From NCBI RefSeq assembly GCF_027887165.1, contig NC_077227.1:551367434-551431433 (forward strand): a stretch of 64,000 nt of DNA, written 5' to 3'. This document shows positions 24,129 to 36,809 of this stretch, in pieces (position 1 is the stretch's first letter; every line of letters starts with the position of its first letter). Source of the DNA: Monodelphis domestica. Lineage: Eukaryota > Chordata > Mammalia > Didelphimorphia > Didelphidae. A model generated the notes under the pieces. That model searched no databases. It was not told where the DNA came from and worked only from the letters and a program-made list of their open reading frames with translations. Made by a program: the position numbers and the translations under genes.

Positions 24129-24228
24129 CACCTGCAAATCACTATCCAGGTGAGCACTGTCAAGCCACAGACCATGATGGCACCCAAAATGATGGATACT
24201 AATGATCCTCTAGGAAGTCTTCCAGAAT
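24129..24228 (-). CDS. TPO: TPO exon: transmembrane segment (human exon 15 equivalent)
   Basis: Exon beginning after ...cacattttag on the minus strand. The two bases AT complete an Asp codon left open by the EGF exon. The peptide runs SGRLPRG, then a hydrophobic stretch of about 24 residues from SLVSIILGAIMVCG to TWIVIC, then Arg. This is the single membrane-spanning helix that anchors TPO in the apical membrane of thyrocytes, with the tail in the cytoplasm. Two donors are usable. AGGTG|GTATGT ends the exon at 24129 (100 bp) and lets the next exon complete a Trp, giving the CRW seen in other mammals. CAG|GTGGTA ends it at 24132 (97 bp). Both leave phase 2. I prefer the first because GTATGT is the better donor and CRW is conserved. 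The tail exons were not found downstream. Confidence 0.92.
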
Positions 24229-24429
24229 CTAAAATGTGAGAACAAAGCAGAGGGCTTTGGTGAGGGAGGGTTCCAGGTAACACTTGGGTGTCGGAGCTGT
24301 CAACAGTAACCATCACAAGAAACTATTTACTCCTTTAATTTGTACTTATTGAGTCCCAATTTTGTTCAGGAAATTGGGGGAGGCATAAAAGAAAAGGGCA
24401 GCTTTCTTATACTGACAGGACTTACAGTT

Positions 24430-24695
24430 TAGTAATGGCTGACATTTATATAACATTGTAAGTTTTGTAAAATATTTTATAAATAAATCCTTTCATTTGA
24501 ATCTTATAGAAACACCAGGAGGTAAGTATCACAGAGATTGTGATTCTTATTTTAAAAATGAGTCATGGAGGTTCAGAGAGGTTACATGACATGCCTGTGG
24601 TCATACATTTAACAAATGACAAAGGTGAGGTGTGAACTCAGGCCTTCCATATATCCCAAATTGAACATGCTGTCCATTTTACTATACTGCTATCA
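24430..24695 (-). mobile_element. MIR-family SINE, antisense
   Basis: 'acaccaggaggtaagtatca', 'ggttcagagaggttacatga', 'gtgaactcaggccttccata'. It lies about 200 bp from the TM exon. Confidence 0.75.
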
Positions 24696-24699
24696 TTTT

Positions 24700-25010
24700 C
24701 ACTAGGGGAGACACACAAGCTTAAAATTATATCATACATTTTAATATGAATATAAAATCATGAATTTAAGGCCCAACAGGAACTCAGGAATAAAAAGAAA
24801 AATGTCATAAGTCTCTAAGGGATTTGAGAAAAGGGAAATATTATTTCTCACTCAGAAAATCATGGAAAACTTCCTGTGAGATATAATCTTTGCATTTGTC
24901 TTGGAAGAATGGGGAGAAATTGGACAAGTGAGTCTGGGGTGTTTAGGAGTAGAGTATGGTATTCCATGTGGAGGGAATTATGTCAGCAAAGACTAGGAGT
25001 CATAGTTCAA
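24700..25010 (-). mobile_element. L2 fragment, antisense
   Basis: 'atgtggagggaattatgtca', 'gcaaagactaggagtcatag', 'cttcctgtgagatataatct'. Confidence 0.5.
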
Positions 25011-27819
25011 TATAAGTTCTATGTATAGCAGGCAGTCTTTTTTTTGGCATGAGTGGGCTTCTCTGACTCAGTATTTTCCTCTGTATCACATAAGTCCAAG
25101 TCCTAATTTCTGAACTGGGGCTTTGTGCTTGGGTTAGACTCTGATTTCTCTTCTACACTTGGATGGTGTGGTCAGGCATTTCTTGTCTAATACTAGATTC
25201 TGTATGAATTCTGCAGGAATTCCTGAGTTTCAGCTCAGTTTCTCAGTGATTTTATATGACTCTGGATGCATGATATTTACTTACTGTACACACTTTCCTG
25301 GGCTCTTCTCCTTTCAGAGCTTCCTTAAGATTCTCATAAAATATCTTCCCTAGTCTTGGACGGGATGAAGGAGTTTAGCACTGTTTTTCTTTTATTTTTC
25401 TTTTGGTGCATTTTTTAAAAAGTTTACCAGGATATTTATGGGGAAATCTGGACCCCTTGAAGTCCTTACACACTGCTAATTTCTCACAATTCCATTTTTT
25501 AGTGTATAGAAAAAGACAATTTTGACTTTCCTGTCATTTGTGATGAAGTAAGGAAATGCTTATATCTTTTCTATATCTGGGATCATTTCTGTTTATAAAG
25601 TTTGAGGACCTCTGGGTATTACTGCTACCTATGCCCTTCCTTTTGATAAATAGTTATGGTGTACACTAGATGGGTATTATTTTGTCAGTGTTTGTACTAT
25701 GCCCACACTACAGTGCTTTGGCAACCCTGTAAACAATTCAGTGATATGTACTGGAGCAAAGTCTATTTCTGTCTAAAAGAAGTGGAAACCTTATCATATT
25801 GCTGGAAGCTGTGCTGAGTGTGTTTGATCTAGAGTACTGGGTCTGGTGGAGAGAATTATATAAGAAGAATAAAGATAAATAAAAATGAAGTCTTAAGTAC
25901 AAGGCAAGAGAATTACAAAAGTGAAATTAGATTGGAATATCAATACAATTGAATTTTGTTTCACACAGAAACAACCTGAAAATTAAATATTTGTGAAGAC
26001 TATTTTGCAAATTAAGAATTTTGCCATAATGAAAGAGCCCTGGGATAGAAACCATTAAGATAATGTTGAAACAATTCTCCAAGCAATAAACAAGTGATTA
26101 TACTGTTAGCACAGAAAGAAACTGAGTGACCCAGCAACACAGCTTCATTTGGAATAGCTTGTCAGTGTGGTCAATGGAACATAGACTTCTGGAGGACAGG
26201 TACTATTTTATTTTTGTTGGTTTTTTAAAAAGCTCCAGTGTATCAAAGTCCAAATATATCATAGACACTTAAAAATGGAAATGACTAGTTCGTGGACTGA
26301 ACTATTGTGGCTTTGAATTCAGATATCAGTTCTGGTGCCAATTTTATATGTTACTCTGAACTTGAGACCTGAGCTACTCTGAAAAGCCATTAAGATCTTT
26401 TTTTTTTCCCCCTCACTAATGACTTCTAATCGCTCATTGGGGAATGAAGATGATGCCAGGTTTTGGTTAACTACATGAGGAGCAGACAACCTGAGCTTTT
26501 AACTAAGGTGACTGCAGAAGAGTGAAGGTGAATGTTTTGGTCTTGGCAATAATGAAGACCAGTTATGATCTGTTTCCATGGAGAGATAACTCACACTGGT
26601 AAAATCATGGGTCCTTGAAGTATCTGAGCAGGAATGAAGAGAAATGACCTAAATATACAGGATCAACACAGTTCTGGGCAGCTAGAAGGTACTCAACATT
26701 TCGGTAAACTTGTGATTTTTATAAAAATTGATAAGAGACAATGAAAATGACAATAAGGACCGTACAATTGAGATCTGAAATGTGAATACAATGGAAGGCC
26801 ATCTAGTCCCATGCAGCATACTTTCTTAGACTCAACTTTCTTTTTGCTAAATAAATCTGCCTTCCATTGTATTTTTCCCAAGTGCCCCAAACATTCCTCC
26901 CCAAATGTTCTAAACTTTCCCTTTCCATTCTTGAATGTCTTCATAGAAATATATTTTCCAAATATATACACTGTTACTTTACCAGCCTTTTATCTAATAT
27001 ATTCCATAACAATGTAGTTCTGGATGCTATCCCACCAGGTCTCATGGGCACATGAGATCCTGAATGAAAAAAGACTAAGAAAACCTCTTCGGCAAAGATC
27101 TGGCTTCATTTTGAGCAGAAAAATTACAGGATCAGAGGTCTACAGGTTCCCTAATTTGAAACCTGAGACCCGGGATTACAAAATACACACTTTTATAGTT
27201 TCATGTTTATCTTCCCCTAAAGGACCTTCCCATTAGGCCCTTCCTGCTCTCTGAGGCACTTTACCTTCACCCCTAGTGCACTTCCTCTTACATGAATTAG
27301 TTTGATATAAAACACATTATACAACAGATTCCCATACATTGGATTAACATGTTAACTCAAGAGTAAACATTTAAGATTATAATTCAGATATTTTCTGAGA
27401 CTACATTATTAATTTGGTTACACATTCAGACTCTTTCCTGGGACTAGCTTCTTACTACAAATCATAGAGTTACATATTATAGTTCTAAGATTATAACTTG
27501 ATCATACTCCAAGCATTGATTAAGGTACTGATCATTGATTTTCTGATTACAGTTCTCATGTTAAGGTTGCTAGTTCACCTTGTTGTACTCAATATGCTCC
27601 ACTGAACTACATTAAAGTGGATGTTCTTTCTATTAGTACACATTCCACTGTCTCCTTATATTGTGTAACTCTTAACTGCCTTCTCCAAGAGACTTTTTTA
27701 GAGGATCCACCTGACATGCAGCAGAGTTTCCTCTATGGTTTTTTATATTTGCAGGCTACCAGGGTAGCACATGAACTATCTATCTCTGATTTGCAATTAT
27801 GTGGGTCTTCTTTTCATAG

Positions 27820-27960
27820 GGGTCATAGATTTAGAGCTGGAAGGGATCTTAGAGGTTATCCAGTATAAACTCATAAACAGGAAAAGTGAGGTCCAGAGAT
27901 CAAGTAACTTGCCCACAGTCACACGCTAGTAAGTAGCTGAAACTGATTTTGAATATGAGT
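27820..27960 (-). mobile_element. MIR-family fragment, antisense
   Basis: 'gatttagagctggaagggat', 'gtaacttgcccacagtcaca'. Confidence 0.7.
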
Positions 27961-27989
27961 TAATGAGGAAGACAGTCTAGTATGTCAGA

Positions 27990-28160
27990 AAAAGCAACAG
28001 CTATTTAGTTAGAGACCCTAGGTTCAAGTCCCAGACCTGACACTTACTAACTAACTGTGATGTTGGATAAAGTATGCCTCTGGGCTTGAGTTGCCTCATC
28101 TGTAAAATGAGAAGATTGGAGTGGATGATATTTAAGGTATTTTCCAGCTTTAAATCTATT
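27990..28160 (+). mobile_element. MIR-family SINE
   Basis: 'ctaggttcaagtcccagacc', 'tgcctcatctgtaaaatgag'. Confidence 0.75.
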
Positions 28161-29049
28161 ATCTCATGACTATAAATACAAAACTGTTTCCACAACACCA
28201 GGTTGCTTTTATTTTAGAATTGTTGTTTTCTTTGATGCTATTCATTTCCCCACATTTTGTGTATAAGTCATTACTGGGAATAGGCTAGAACCAACCTGTA
28301 TTCAATATATATCTCTTCCTTGTCTGAGGGGTCAACCACAATTTTGTGGTGATGTAATTCCATATTTTCAATGACAAAATTTCCCCAAGGGAACTTTTAT
28401 GTAAAAAAGTGGGGTTTTGCCACCATGGAGCATATAAAGGTAATTATAAATCCTGCGCAATTTTCTAAAGGCAATTCAGGTCACTTCTTCCACTTATCTA
28501 ACTATAGGCTCAACTCATTATCCATCTGCATTTCCTTTTCCAAAAGAATGTACTGATGAACACATCCAGAAGACTGTCATTCTAACTGTCAAAATCTAAA
28601 AAAAAAAATCAATGTTTATTTTTGTTCATTTAGTTTTTCCTATGTAGACTCTTGGACTGTTCTCTTTTAAATAATTAATGTCTCTCCTTGAGAGCCTCTG
28701 GAATGTCTTCAGGGCATCAAACAAGTACAATATCATTCACACCTAGGAATGACTGGAAGACTTCACCATAGTCAATCTCTCTTGTATTTGGATCTTGCAT
28801 AAGACATCCTGTTTGACAATGGCAACCACTTCTGGAGAATAAACATTTGATTCAATTGATGCTGATAATGACAAGTAGGGGTATAGAATCATTTCTCTCA
28901 TTATGTTCTTTTTATCAAGGAGTGTTGTATTATCTTAACAACTGTATGAGAGATTCTACTTTGGAGGAGAACCCTTAAAGTTTCATTTTCTATACTAAAT
29001 CAAATAGTCAAGAGATTTATGAAGCCGTTACTGTGAGAAAAACTACTCC

Positions 29050-29570
29050 CTTCTCCCAAGGAACTCAGATTCAAAATGGAGATATAACAAGTAAATCAAT
29101 AGGTAATAAAAGATAGATACAATGGACATGGAAAATAGTCTTAGAAAAGAAAGCTCTATAAATGAGGGAAATGTAAAAGGTGACCCATAGAAAGTGGCAT
29201 GGAGATATGTCTTGAAGGAAGCAAAGGATTCCAAGAGGTTAAGATGAATAAGGAGTGCATTTCAGGTATAGACGAGTTTAAATCCAGCCTCACATATCCA
29301 CTAGTTGTGTGACTTTGGACAAGTCATTTAACCTCAGTCTGTTTAGGTCTTCAACTATAAAATGTAGATAATAATAGTACCTACCTTCTAGTGTGGTTTT
29401 GATGAGGAGGATAATATTTCTAAAGTGTTTTGCAAGCTTTAAAGTGGTAGATAAATGATAGCAATTATTATTAAGGAACTGGGAAATGTAAGAAAGGGTC
29501 AGGTTGTAAAGATCTTTAAATGATAAATAGGAGACTTTAATATTAGAGATAAAAGGTTGCTACTGAATAC
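29050..29570 (-). mobile_element. L2 fragment, antisense, with nested MIR
   Basis: 'tatgtcttgaaggaagcaaa', 'ggattccaagaggttaagat', then a MIR at 29280-29480, then 'ggtcaggttgtaaagatctt' and 'aaatgataaatagga' continuing the L2. Confidence 0.5.
29280..29480 (+). mobile_element. MIR-family SINE nested in L2
   Basis: 'tagttgtgtgactttggaca', 'ataatagtacctaccttcta', 'tttgcaagctttaaagtggt'. Confidence 0.78.
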
Positions 29571-30349
29571 CTTTTTTCTAATAAAAATAAGACAATAGAG
29601 AATCTCATTTCTCTGTATATATTAGTCAATTTTGACACTCTAAAGATGTTGTTAGCTGTTGAGAATCATTTGCAAAATCTTTGTATTCCTTTTTCATGTT
29701 TCTTTATTGACCACCTTGACACATGTTTAAATAATTATAAAGATTTTATGAAGATGAAAAAGTAGGGACATAGGGACAGAAGGGACTATAATTGTTAGTT
29801 TCTTAATAGTCTTTTTGGGGATCAATAATATTGGTGCTGATTTTCCTCCATTCATGCCAAATCCATTTTTGTAAGAATTTTTCTAATATTTTCTAAAATT
29901 TTTCTCACAGCTAGAAACATTTTATCTTTATTCATCAAATGCCTATAATCTATGAACCATTTTAGAGGTTAAGAAGATTTATATGACATGAGCCTGGCTT
30001 ATTAGAAGCCAACATATGATAATCTAAGAATTCAAAAATCATACACAAGAATATGGGAGATTCAGAGGCAAAGCAAGACTTGCTTTTCTCATTCTTATCT
30101 CCTTTCCCCCTTGGCCTACATGGCTCATAATTACATTATTCTTTATGATTCACATATTCTTATATCATACGTATGGTACAAGGACTGCAAATTTTAATCA
30201 TCCCATTTTACACATGAGGAAATTGACAGAGAATCAAAGTGAGTTGTTCATTGTTGTCTGTGGCTTAGATATGCTGCACGGGAACTTGAAGACAATTTTG
30301 ATTCCTGAGCCCATCACTCTTCTCAATATACAGAATGGTTTAGTAGAAA

Positions 30350-30490
30350 AATTTCTAGTGAAATTATGACTCTTAACTGTGTGACTTTGAGCAAGTCACT
30401 TATCTTTTCCAGGATTCATTTTCCTTTTGTATAAAATGAGGGGCTTGGCTAGGTGGTATTTAAGGCCCTTCTAAATCTAATCAATTCACA
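30350..30490 (+). mobile_element. MIR-family SINE
   Basis: 'ctgtgtgactttgagcaagt', 'tatttaaggcccttctaaat'. Confidence 0.75.
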
Positions 30491-31245
30491 ATCCTAGAAT
30501 CTTATGAACATGGAGTGCAAGAGTAGTTATAATGAACAGGAATTCTTCAAAATTTTAAGAGCACTTTAGTTTAGAAGATTGAAATCCCTGCAAGTTTGCA
30601 AAATACTCTAATAATTTAAAAATCACTCTGAGCAGCACGAATCCAAAATCTCAATCATTTTAAAGATCCAGCTGTTCATTTTTTTTAAAGAAAGGATAAA
30701 CATACGCGTTTGGGAAGAAGTCAAGCTGCATTCTCACTATGGCTTACAGACTCATTAGCAAACTTACCATGAGCCCCCACAGTGTTTAATAAAAAGTCAC
30801 AACAACACTGCTTACTAGTAAAACTCCCTCAGTGCAGTAGCTCTAGGACAGGAATGCTAAGTAGCAACACTTCCAGGGCATAAATTAGATCAGTTATTTA
30901 TTTAAATGGGGGAAAAGATACTTCCTGATAAGAGTCAGTGAGCCCAGTTCTTTACTATCTCCAATTTCCTACACATGTTTTGTTCTCATTTGGCTGCAGT
31001 TACCAACCAATGGGTAGGATAGTTTCTGATGCTATCTGTATCTATGAGACTAATACTTTGTGTCTTTGTCACTATGAACTGCCTTTTTTTTTTTGCCTCT
31101 TGCCACATAGTTGAAAAAGTAACTATTGTTTTCCAAGGATGGAAATGATCTTTGGTTATTCATTCGTTTAAAAATTTAATTTATTAATTATCATTAATTA
31201 TTTATTATAATTTAATTCATAAACTTCACTTATCCATTCATTTAC

Positions 31246-31460
31246 AATGCCTCAGAAGGCATCATCTGGCAAAATATATAGACTATGGGAGCAGGCAGGC
31301 CTTGAGATGGGAGGTCTCAAGTTCAAATTTGACCTTCAGACACTTCCAAGCTGTGTGACCCTGGACAAGTCAGTTAACCCCAATTGCCTAGCCTTTACCA
31401 CTCTTCTGTCTCAGAACCAATATACAATACTGAGTCCAAGAAAGAAAATAATGGTTTAAA
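31246..31460 (+). mobile_element. tRNA-derived marsupial SINE, diverged head, followed by (CA)n
   Basis: 'ctcaagttcaaatttgacct', 'caagctgtgtgaccctggac', 'taccactcttctgtctcaga'. A (CA)n/TA tract follows at 31463-31510. Confidence 0.85.
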
Positions 31461-31462
31461 AA

Positions 31463-31510
31463 TATACATACACACACACACACATACACACACACGCACA
31501 CATATATATT
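31463..31510 (+). repeat. (CA)n/(TA)n microsatellite
   Basis: acacacacac units with a gc and at interruption, at the SINE tail. Confidence 0.9.
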
Positions 31511-31589
31511 CTTTTATGTTTACATTTCTCAGTTCATTCTACATAGGGTATTATTCTTAATTTATTCTTTTAAAAATTAGTTTTATCTA

Positions 31590-31700
31590 TGCTTTTGGTT
31601 TATGACAAATCAATGAATCAACATTTATCAGGTACCTACTATGTGCCAGGCACTGTAATAAGTTCTGGGGATATAAATAGGCAAAAATAAGTCTCTGTGC
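31590..31700 (-). mobile_element. L2 3' end, antisense (left of the LTR)
   Basis: 'atgaatcaacatttatcagg', 'tacctactatgtgccaggca', 'ggcaaaaataagtctctgtg'. The continuation 'tccccaaggagcttacaatc' is at about 32650-32670, beyond the LTR. Confidence 0.75.
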
Positions 31701-31750
31701 TGTGAATCTTAAAATTTCTCAGACTTGTGAATCTTAAAAATTCTCAGACT
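31701..31750 (+). repeat. 25-bp direct tandem duplication at the LTR start
   Basis: Two adjacent 25-bp units (31701-31725 and 31726-31750) differ by one base. They lie at the 5' edge of the probable LTR. Confidence 0.95.
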
Positions 31751-32618
31751 CTACCTTAGAACATTGGTTAGGACCATTCCCCATTTTAAAACAATGAAGG
31801 GACTTTGGTCAGGAAGGTGGGAACTCTAACATTACTCCACCCATACTTAGGCATACTTTAGGGGAAGATAAAGTTGTAAAACTCCTTACTGAACAATGAA
31901 AAGTACTTAACTCATACTTATAGTAAGGCAAAAGCCCTTAAGCTAGGTCTATTTTTAGATTTAATACAAAAGGGTGCTAAGTACCTATGAAGGTCAAATT
32001 AATCACTAAAAGGTCAGGTAACTTGCAAACTTGCAAGGGACAAACTTAACAAAAAAGGTGTGAAGTTTTAGTCTACCCAGAGAAGTTGAGAACTAAAGAA
32101 GATGTGAATTAAGAATGGTCAGTCCTGTGAAAACGTCTACTGTGATTGGTAGATGTGAGAACTTAGGGGAGGTAACATAGGAGAAAATTCTCTTTAAAAG
32201 GAGGTCAGAAAGGCCTCTGAGGAAATTCATTCAGCTATGGAGCTGAATTGAAGTTTGGTCTCTGTCTCGGTGGCTGAAGTTAATTTAGCCTTGGAAGCTG
32301 AAGTGGAGCTTCCTGAACTATACCGGAGGGTCTCTCTGAACACTAGAATTTTGCTTGGAAGGATCTTGTGGTGAGTTGATAAAAGACTGACTGATCTCTC
32401 TCTTAAGGCTTAAGCCTAGGCTGACCTAGCCCTTTTCTCATTATTTCCTCTCATTATTACTCTCTCTCTCTCCTTTTCATTAATTCCTTAATTTGTATTA
32501 ATTAAAACCTCCATAAAACCAAGCTGACTTAGGTATTTCATATTTGCGATTTTTTCCCATGGCGACCACTTTATTTTTGATTTAACTCAAGACACAAAAC
32601 CATATTTTATCTTTAACA
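31701..32618 (+). mobile_element. Probable solo LTR of a marsupial ERV, inserted in an L2
   Basis: A block of about 0.9 kb begins TGTGAATC and probably ends CTTTAACA, the TG...CA form of LTRs. It has a TATA-like ctttaaaagg near 32193, a following GC-richer segment, and an A-rich AATTAAAACC/CCATAAAACC region near 32500-32520 that could serve for polyadenylation. It is flanked by L2 minus-strand sequence on both sides (31590-31700 and about 32655-32700), so it interrupts one L2 copy. Its exact right end is uncertain: it could be at 32618 or near 32650. I see no clean target-site duplication. Confidence 0.6.
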
Positions 32619-32799
32619 GTTTATGCCAACCACTCTTTTGACAGCAACAGTCCCCAAGGAGCTTACAATCATGGTCTTTCTAGATTCATTCCAATTTTTT
32701 CCCATTTGCTCAGTGAGACCTTTCTTAAAACAATAACAACAACAAAAGCAAAATTAACTTGCACTATAATGAAGATGAATTTTTTTCACCAATAGTTGA

Positions 32800-33240
32800 T
32801 TCTCTCCATTTAAGGGGGAATTTGCATTTACTCATTTCCTATTAATCATTATAATTATACAGCATTAAATTTTATTTAATGTTGTAAAATATTAATGTGA
32901 TCCTTAGTTTCTTGGTTCCAGTTTATAAATATTTTTTCTTTGAATTCTTCATACTTGTTTCTTAGAGCAGAAAAACATTCTATGACATTGATATACCCCT
33001 ATATTTCTATATATTCTCAAAACAATGATAACCTAATATTTTTTCTAGGTCTTCTGCAAACATAAAACCATTGCTGTGATAATTTTTTTACAGGACTTTT
33101 CTATCTCTTTGTGAAATGTTTGTAGCAGTGGGATATGTAGTTCAATGTTAAGAACAATTTTCTTGCATGGTTCCAAAATGTTTTGCAAAATAATTGAACC
33201 AATTTATGCCTTATTACAGATGAGCAAGAAAGAGTCAGAT
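32800..33240 (-). mobile_element. Very diverged L1 3' fragment, antisense
   Basis: AT-rich; resembles the reverse complement of the L1 3' ORF2 region (seen in sense at 52150-52400), for example 'catggttccaaaatgttttgc' with 'aattgaaccaattta' after it. Weak match. Confidence 0.35.
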
Positions 33241-33289
33241 TGGAGGAGAATCCAGAGACAAAAACAGCTGTCCTATTTTTGATGGTGAA

Positions 33290-33535
33290 ATTTTTTGTTT
33301 TGTTTTCTTTTGGTCGTGTCCTGCTCTTTGTGACCCTATTTGGTGTTTTCTTGGCAAAGATATTGGGTTAGTTTGTCATTTCCTTCTCCAGATTATTTTA
33401 TAGAGGAGGAAACTGAAGCAAACAGTGTTAAGTGACTTGCCCAGGTTCACAGAATTAAGTATTTGAGGATGGATTTGAAATTAGTTATTCCTAGTTACAT
33501 GCTTAACACACTATCTACCATGCTACCTGAAGTGG
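33290..33535 (-). mobile_element. Marsupial SINE (MAR1-like), antisense
   Basis: 'ttggtgttttcttggcaaag', 'gtcatttccttctccagatt', 'agtgacttgcccaggttcac'. Confidence 0.8.
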
Positions 33536-34689
33536 AAGGGAATGGGTGCCAGAAAAAAACTTAGATATGTTCATTCTGGGGCTGATCCTGTACCCTATTT
33601 CACTTAAAATCTCAAAGCCTTCATCTTGCCCTTCAGAACAAGGTTATGAATTATGAATAAGGCTTTAAAAATTTTCAGAGTATTATAGCTTTTAATGATT
33701 AAGTTAAAATGTACCATGTTGTAATGAGAGAACAGGCACATCTCAGGGATGATCAATATCCATGTTGAGATGAGTTCTGAACATCAATATGACCAGCACT
33801 TTTCAGAGGGACAAAACATGCCTTTAGCACTGCATTCCATTGGAACAGATGAGGGGATTTTTGGTTGGGAGGGCTTATTCTCACAGAATTATGGAATTTC
33901 ATGGTTGGAAATGATATCAGAAATGATTTAACCCAGTGGTCTCTCATTTAAGTTGTCTATATAAGTTTATAGCATTAACCCACTTGCACATACAGAATCA
34001 CATAGTTCTTAGACCATCTATAAACATTAACTTAATTCTTACACTGCTAAATATAAGCTCCTGTCCAGTGACCAACAAGTACATCTTCTACTGAAGGCAC
34101 TGAATACATCATCTTTTACATTCTAATTACCAATAAAACCAAAGTATAAAATGGAAATTATAGCTACATGGAAAGTTGGCTTATATATTTTCCTTAGAGA
34201 GGCAAATAAATGAGTTGGGTTTTAATCATGTGTCCAAAGGCAACAATAAACATCATTTCATGGGACACTTAGCCTGATCATATTGCAGGGCTCATGAGAA
34301 ACATTTCAAAAAGTCTGCCATGATGATAATGCTAATTGAATTGACATCTGTTGCAGAGGATGGACATAAAGTAATTCTGTGAAGGACTTGGTAAAACCCT
34401 TTGAATTAAATCCATATACACTTTAGTATTTGGTGCCTTCAAAGAAAAGGAGATCATAGGTAAAAACAGGAAAAAAGGAAATTGGAAAACATGATTCATG
34501 ATCAAGAAATCCCAAAGGCATGTAGATTATATAAAACCCTCTCTTCTACATGTCATAAATACTTTCTTCAACTAATGAATCAGAAAGAGCTAGATCTGGT
34601 AAAAAAATGAATAATATCTGAGAAAAGGAAATTGATAACACTCTAGAAGTTGATTAATTCTTTATATAGGCATATTAAACATGAGATTC

Positions 34690-34890
34690 TAGTTCTAGAG
34701 ATGAAAGAGACCTTATAAACTGTCTAGAACAATAACTTTATTTTATAATTGAACAAAAACTGATTTCCATGAAGATTATTTGACTCATCTATAGTCACAA
34801 TGGTATAAAATGTCAGTTAAGCTTTGAACCTCTGACTTCAGAGCCAGTGCTTTTTTTGCTCTACCAACTATCTATGCTGTGATTTAACAG
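34690..34890 (-). mobile_element. MIR-family fragment, antisense
   Basis: 'gatgaaagagaccttataaa', 'tgacttcagagccagtgctt'. Confidence 0.55.
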
Positions 34891-35499
34891 GTAAAAGAAA
34901 ATCATAATATTATTACTAATAAAAATGATGAATAAGAAAATGTCAGTAGCTACCAAGCTATCCTACGACTTTTCCATCTCTACAAAATCTTTGTTATAAT
35001 AACCTGTACAAATATCAAGGGGATTCTTGTAAAAGTTATGGGAAGAAAACAGGCAGACCTTTGTAAATGACATTATACAACAGCTCACATCTTTACGGGC
35101 ACATAATTGTTTGAAAGGTAGAAAGGGTACACATTGGGCTTATGACTTGTTGACTATAAAATGTAATTAGATTGATCAAAACACCACCTTGAAGGCTTCA
35201 TTCCTATAAGTAGTCTCCCATGAAAATTTCAGTCAAACAGAATTTCTTAAAAGATAGAGCAACAAAATAATTTTGATTAATCCCTGATTACTAACTGATA
35301 TTAAGCAAGTTATATAACAGGGACATATGGGATTACTAAAGATGCTTGCTTCTGTTATAGAGGATATATGTGCTGCAAGGAATAAAAAAGTATCTCCTAT
35401 AGGTGAGGAGGCCCTACAGCTGTTCTTTCCTCCTCTTTTTAATATTCTGGTTGTATCAAGTCCTAAAGTAGTCCAGAGTCTCTAAAATTATCTATTTAT

Positions 35500-35545
35500 T
35501 TATTACACACACACACACACACATATGTATATATATATTTCTCAA
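35500..35545 (+). repeat. (CA)n then (TA)n microsatellite
   Basis: acacac tract to 35521 followed by atatgtatatatat. Confidence 0.9.
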
Positions 35546-35909
35546 AAGAATTTGTCCTCACTTATGGAAGTAGATCAACATAAGTCACACAACATGACAA
35601 ATCATGGAAAATCCTTTGCAATCCATATAATTAGAAGGAACATTGTATGAAGGATTTAAAGCAAAAAAAGGATTTTGAGATCATTTAATCAAACAATATA
35701 ATTTTTCAATGACTTGATTAAAGTTAGGTCCTAAATGATAGTCTGGATTTAAGCTCAGGACACGTCTCCAAATTTAGCATATTTTCCAATATGTTATCCA
35801 TATAGATGAGATTTTAGGGATATTACATTATATACTATAATTTATACCTTTGTTTCTCCTCACCAAGACCTGTTAATATAATTACCTAGTCCAATGAACA
35901 AAAGAATTC

Positions 35910-36105
35910 TAGAATCATAAGATACAGAACTGGAAGGGATCTTATGTGACCTAGTTTTATTTTCTCATGTAGCAATTCAAGAAGTTAAGGATCCAAAAAA
36001 TTAATCAATTCATGTTACAGGTGGTATTAGAGCAGAGTTTGAATATAGAGCTAATTCTGAGTCCAGTGCTCTTTCCATTATACAATTCTGTCTAATGTGC
36101 CCTAG
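35910..36105 (-). mobile_element. MIR-family fragment, antisense
   Basis: 'acagaactggaagggatctt', 'gagtccagtgctctttccat'. Confidence 0.6.
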
Positions 36106-36169
36106 GGTATGTGAAGAGGAGCTATAAAAGTTCTACTCTATCCTATAATCTGAGTTCTGATATTCTTAG

Positions 36170-36245
36170 TATAAATCCTTAAATCTAGTATAAATATTAT
36201 AAATAAATCTAGTACAATAAATAAATAAATCTAGTATAAATCCTT
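36170..36245 (+). repeat. Short imperfect tandem repeat
   Basis: The phrase aatctagtataaat recurs three times with (AAAT)n spacers. Confidence 0.8.
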
Positions 36246-36809
36246 AATTTTACAGAAAAGGGGAACCTAAGTCCAGAAATTAGATGTGATGAGACTTGCC
36301 CAAGATCACAGAATTAGTTCTGCTGGATCTGAGACTAATATTTGAAACATAACAAAACATCTGAGGCTTTATATAAAACATTTTATAAAATACATGAAGT
36401 GGTTGAATCTTAATGGCATGTGATTTCTTATTATTTTTGTTAAGAAGATTATGAGGAGCCTGGAGAACACATCACTTTAAGTGTTTTAAGGTTATTCAGA
36501 GAGCTGAACTAATGAAAGTTTTAAGCTACAAAATAGATATCCAGTGTCTTTAGTGACCTCTGATCATGATACCAAGGAAGTCAGATAAACTGACCCAAAA
36601 AAGGATCCATAGAGCTATCAAAAGTCAGGAATCTGCTCTCAAATGGATAGGAAGCAGAATGAGATCCACTGATTGGACAAGAGAACAGGGAAATGGCTAT
36701 AAGTGGGTGGAAGATCAGGATATTTATTCTTTTTCAATGAACTCATACTGGGTGTGAAAAGGGGTGGAGTGGAAGTGATGTGTTTCCATTAGAGCTTTAA
36801 AGGCACCAT

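Noticed and set aside
24101..24316. A separate 71-residue membrane protein
   Set aside because: It is the TPO TM exon plus flanking intron read through both splice sites.
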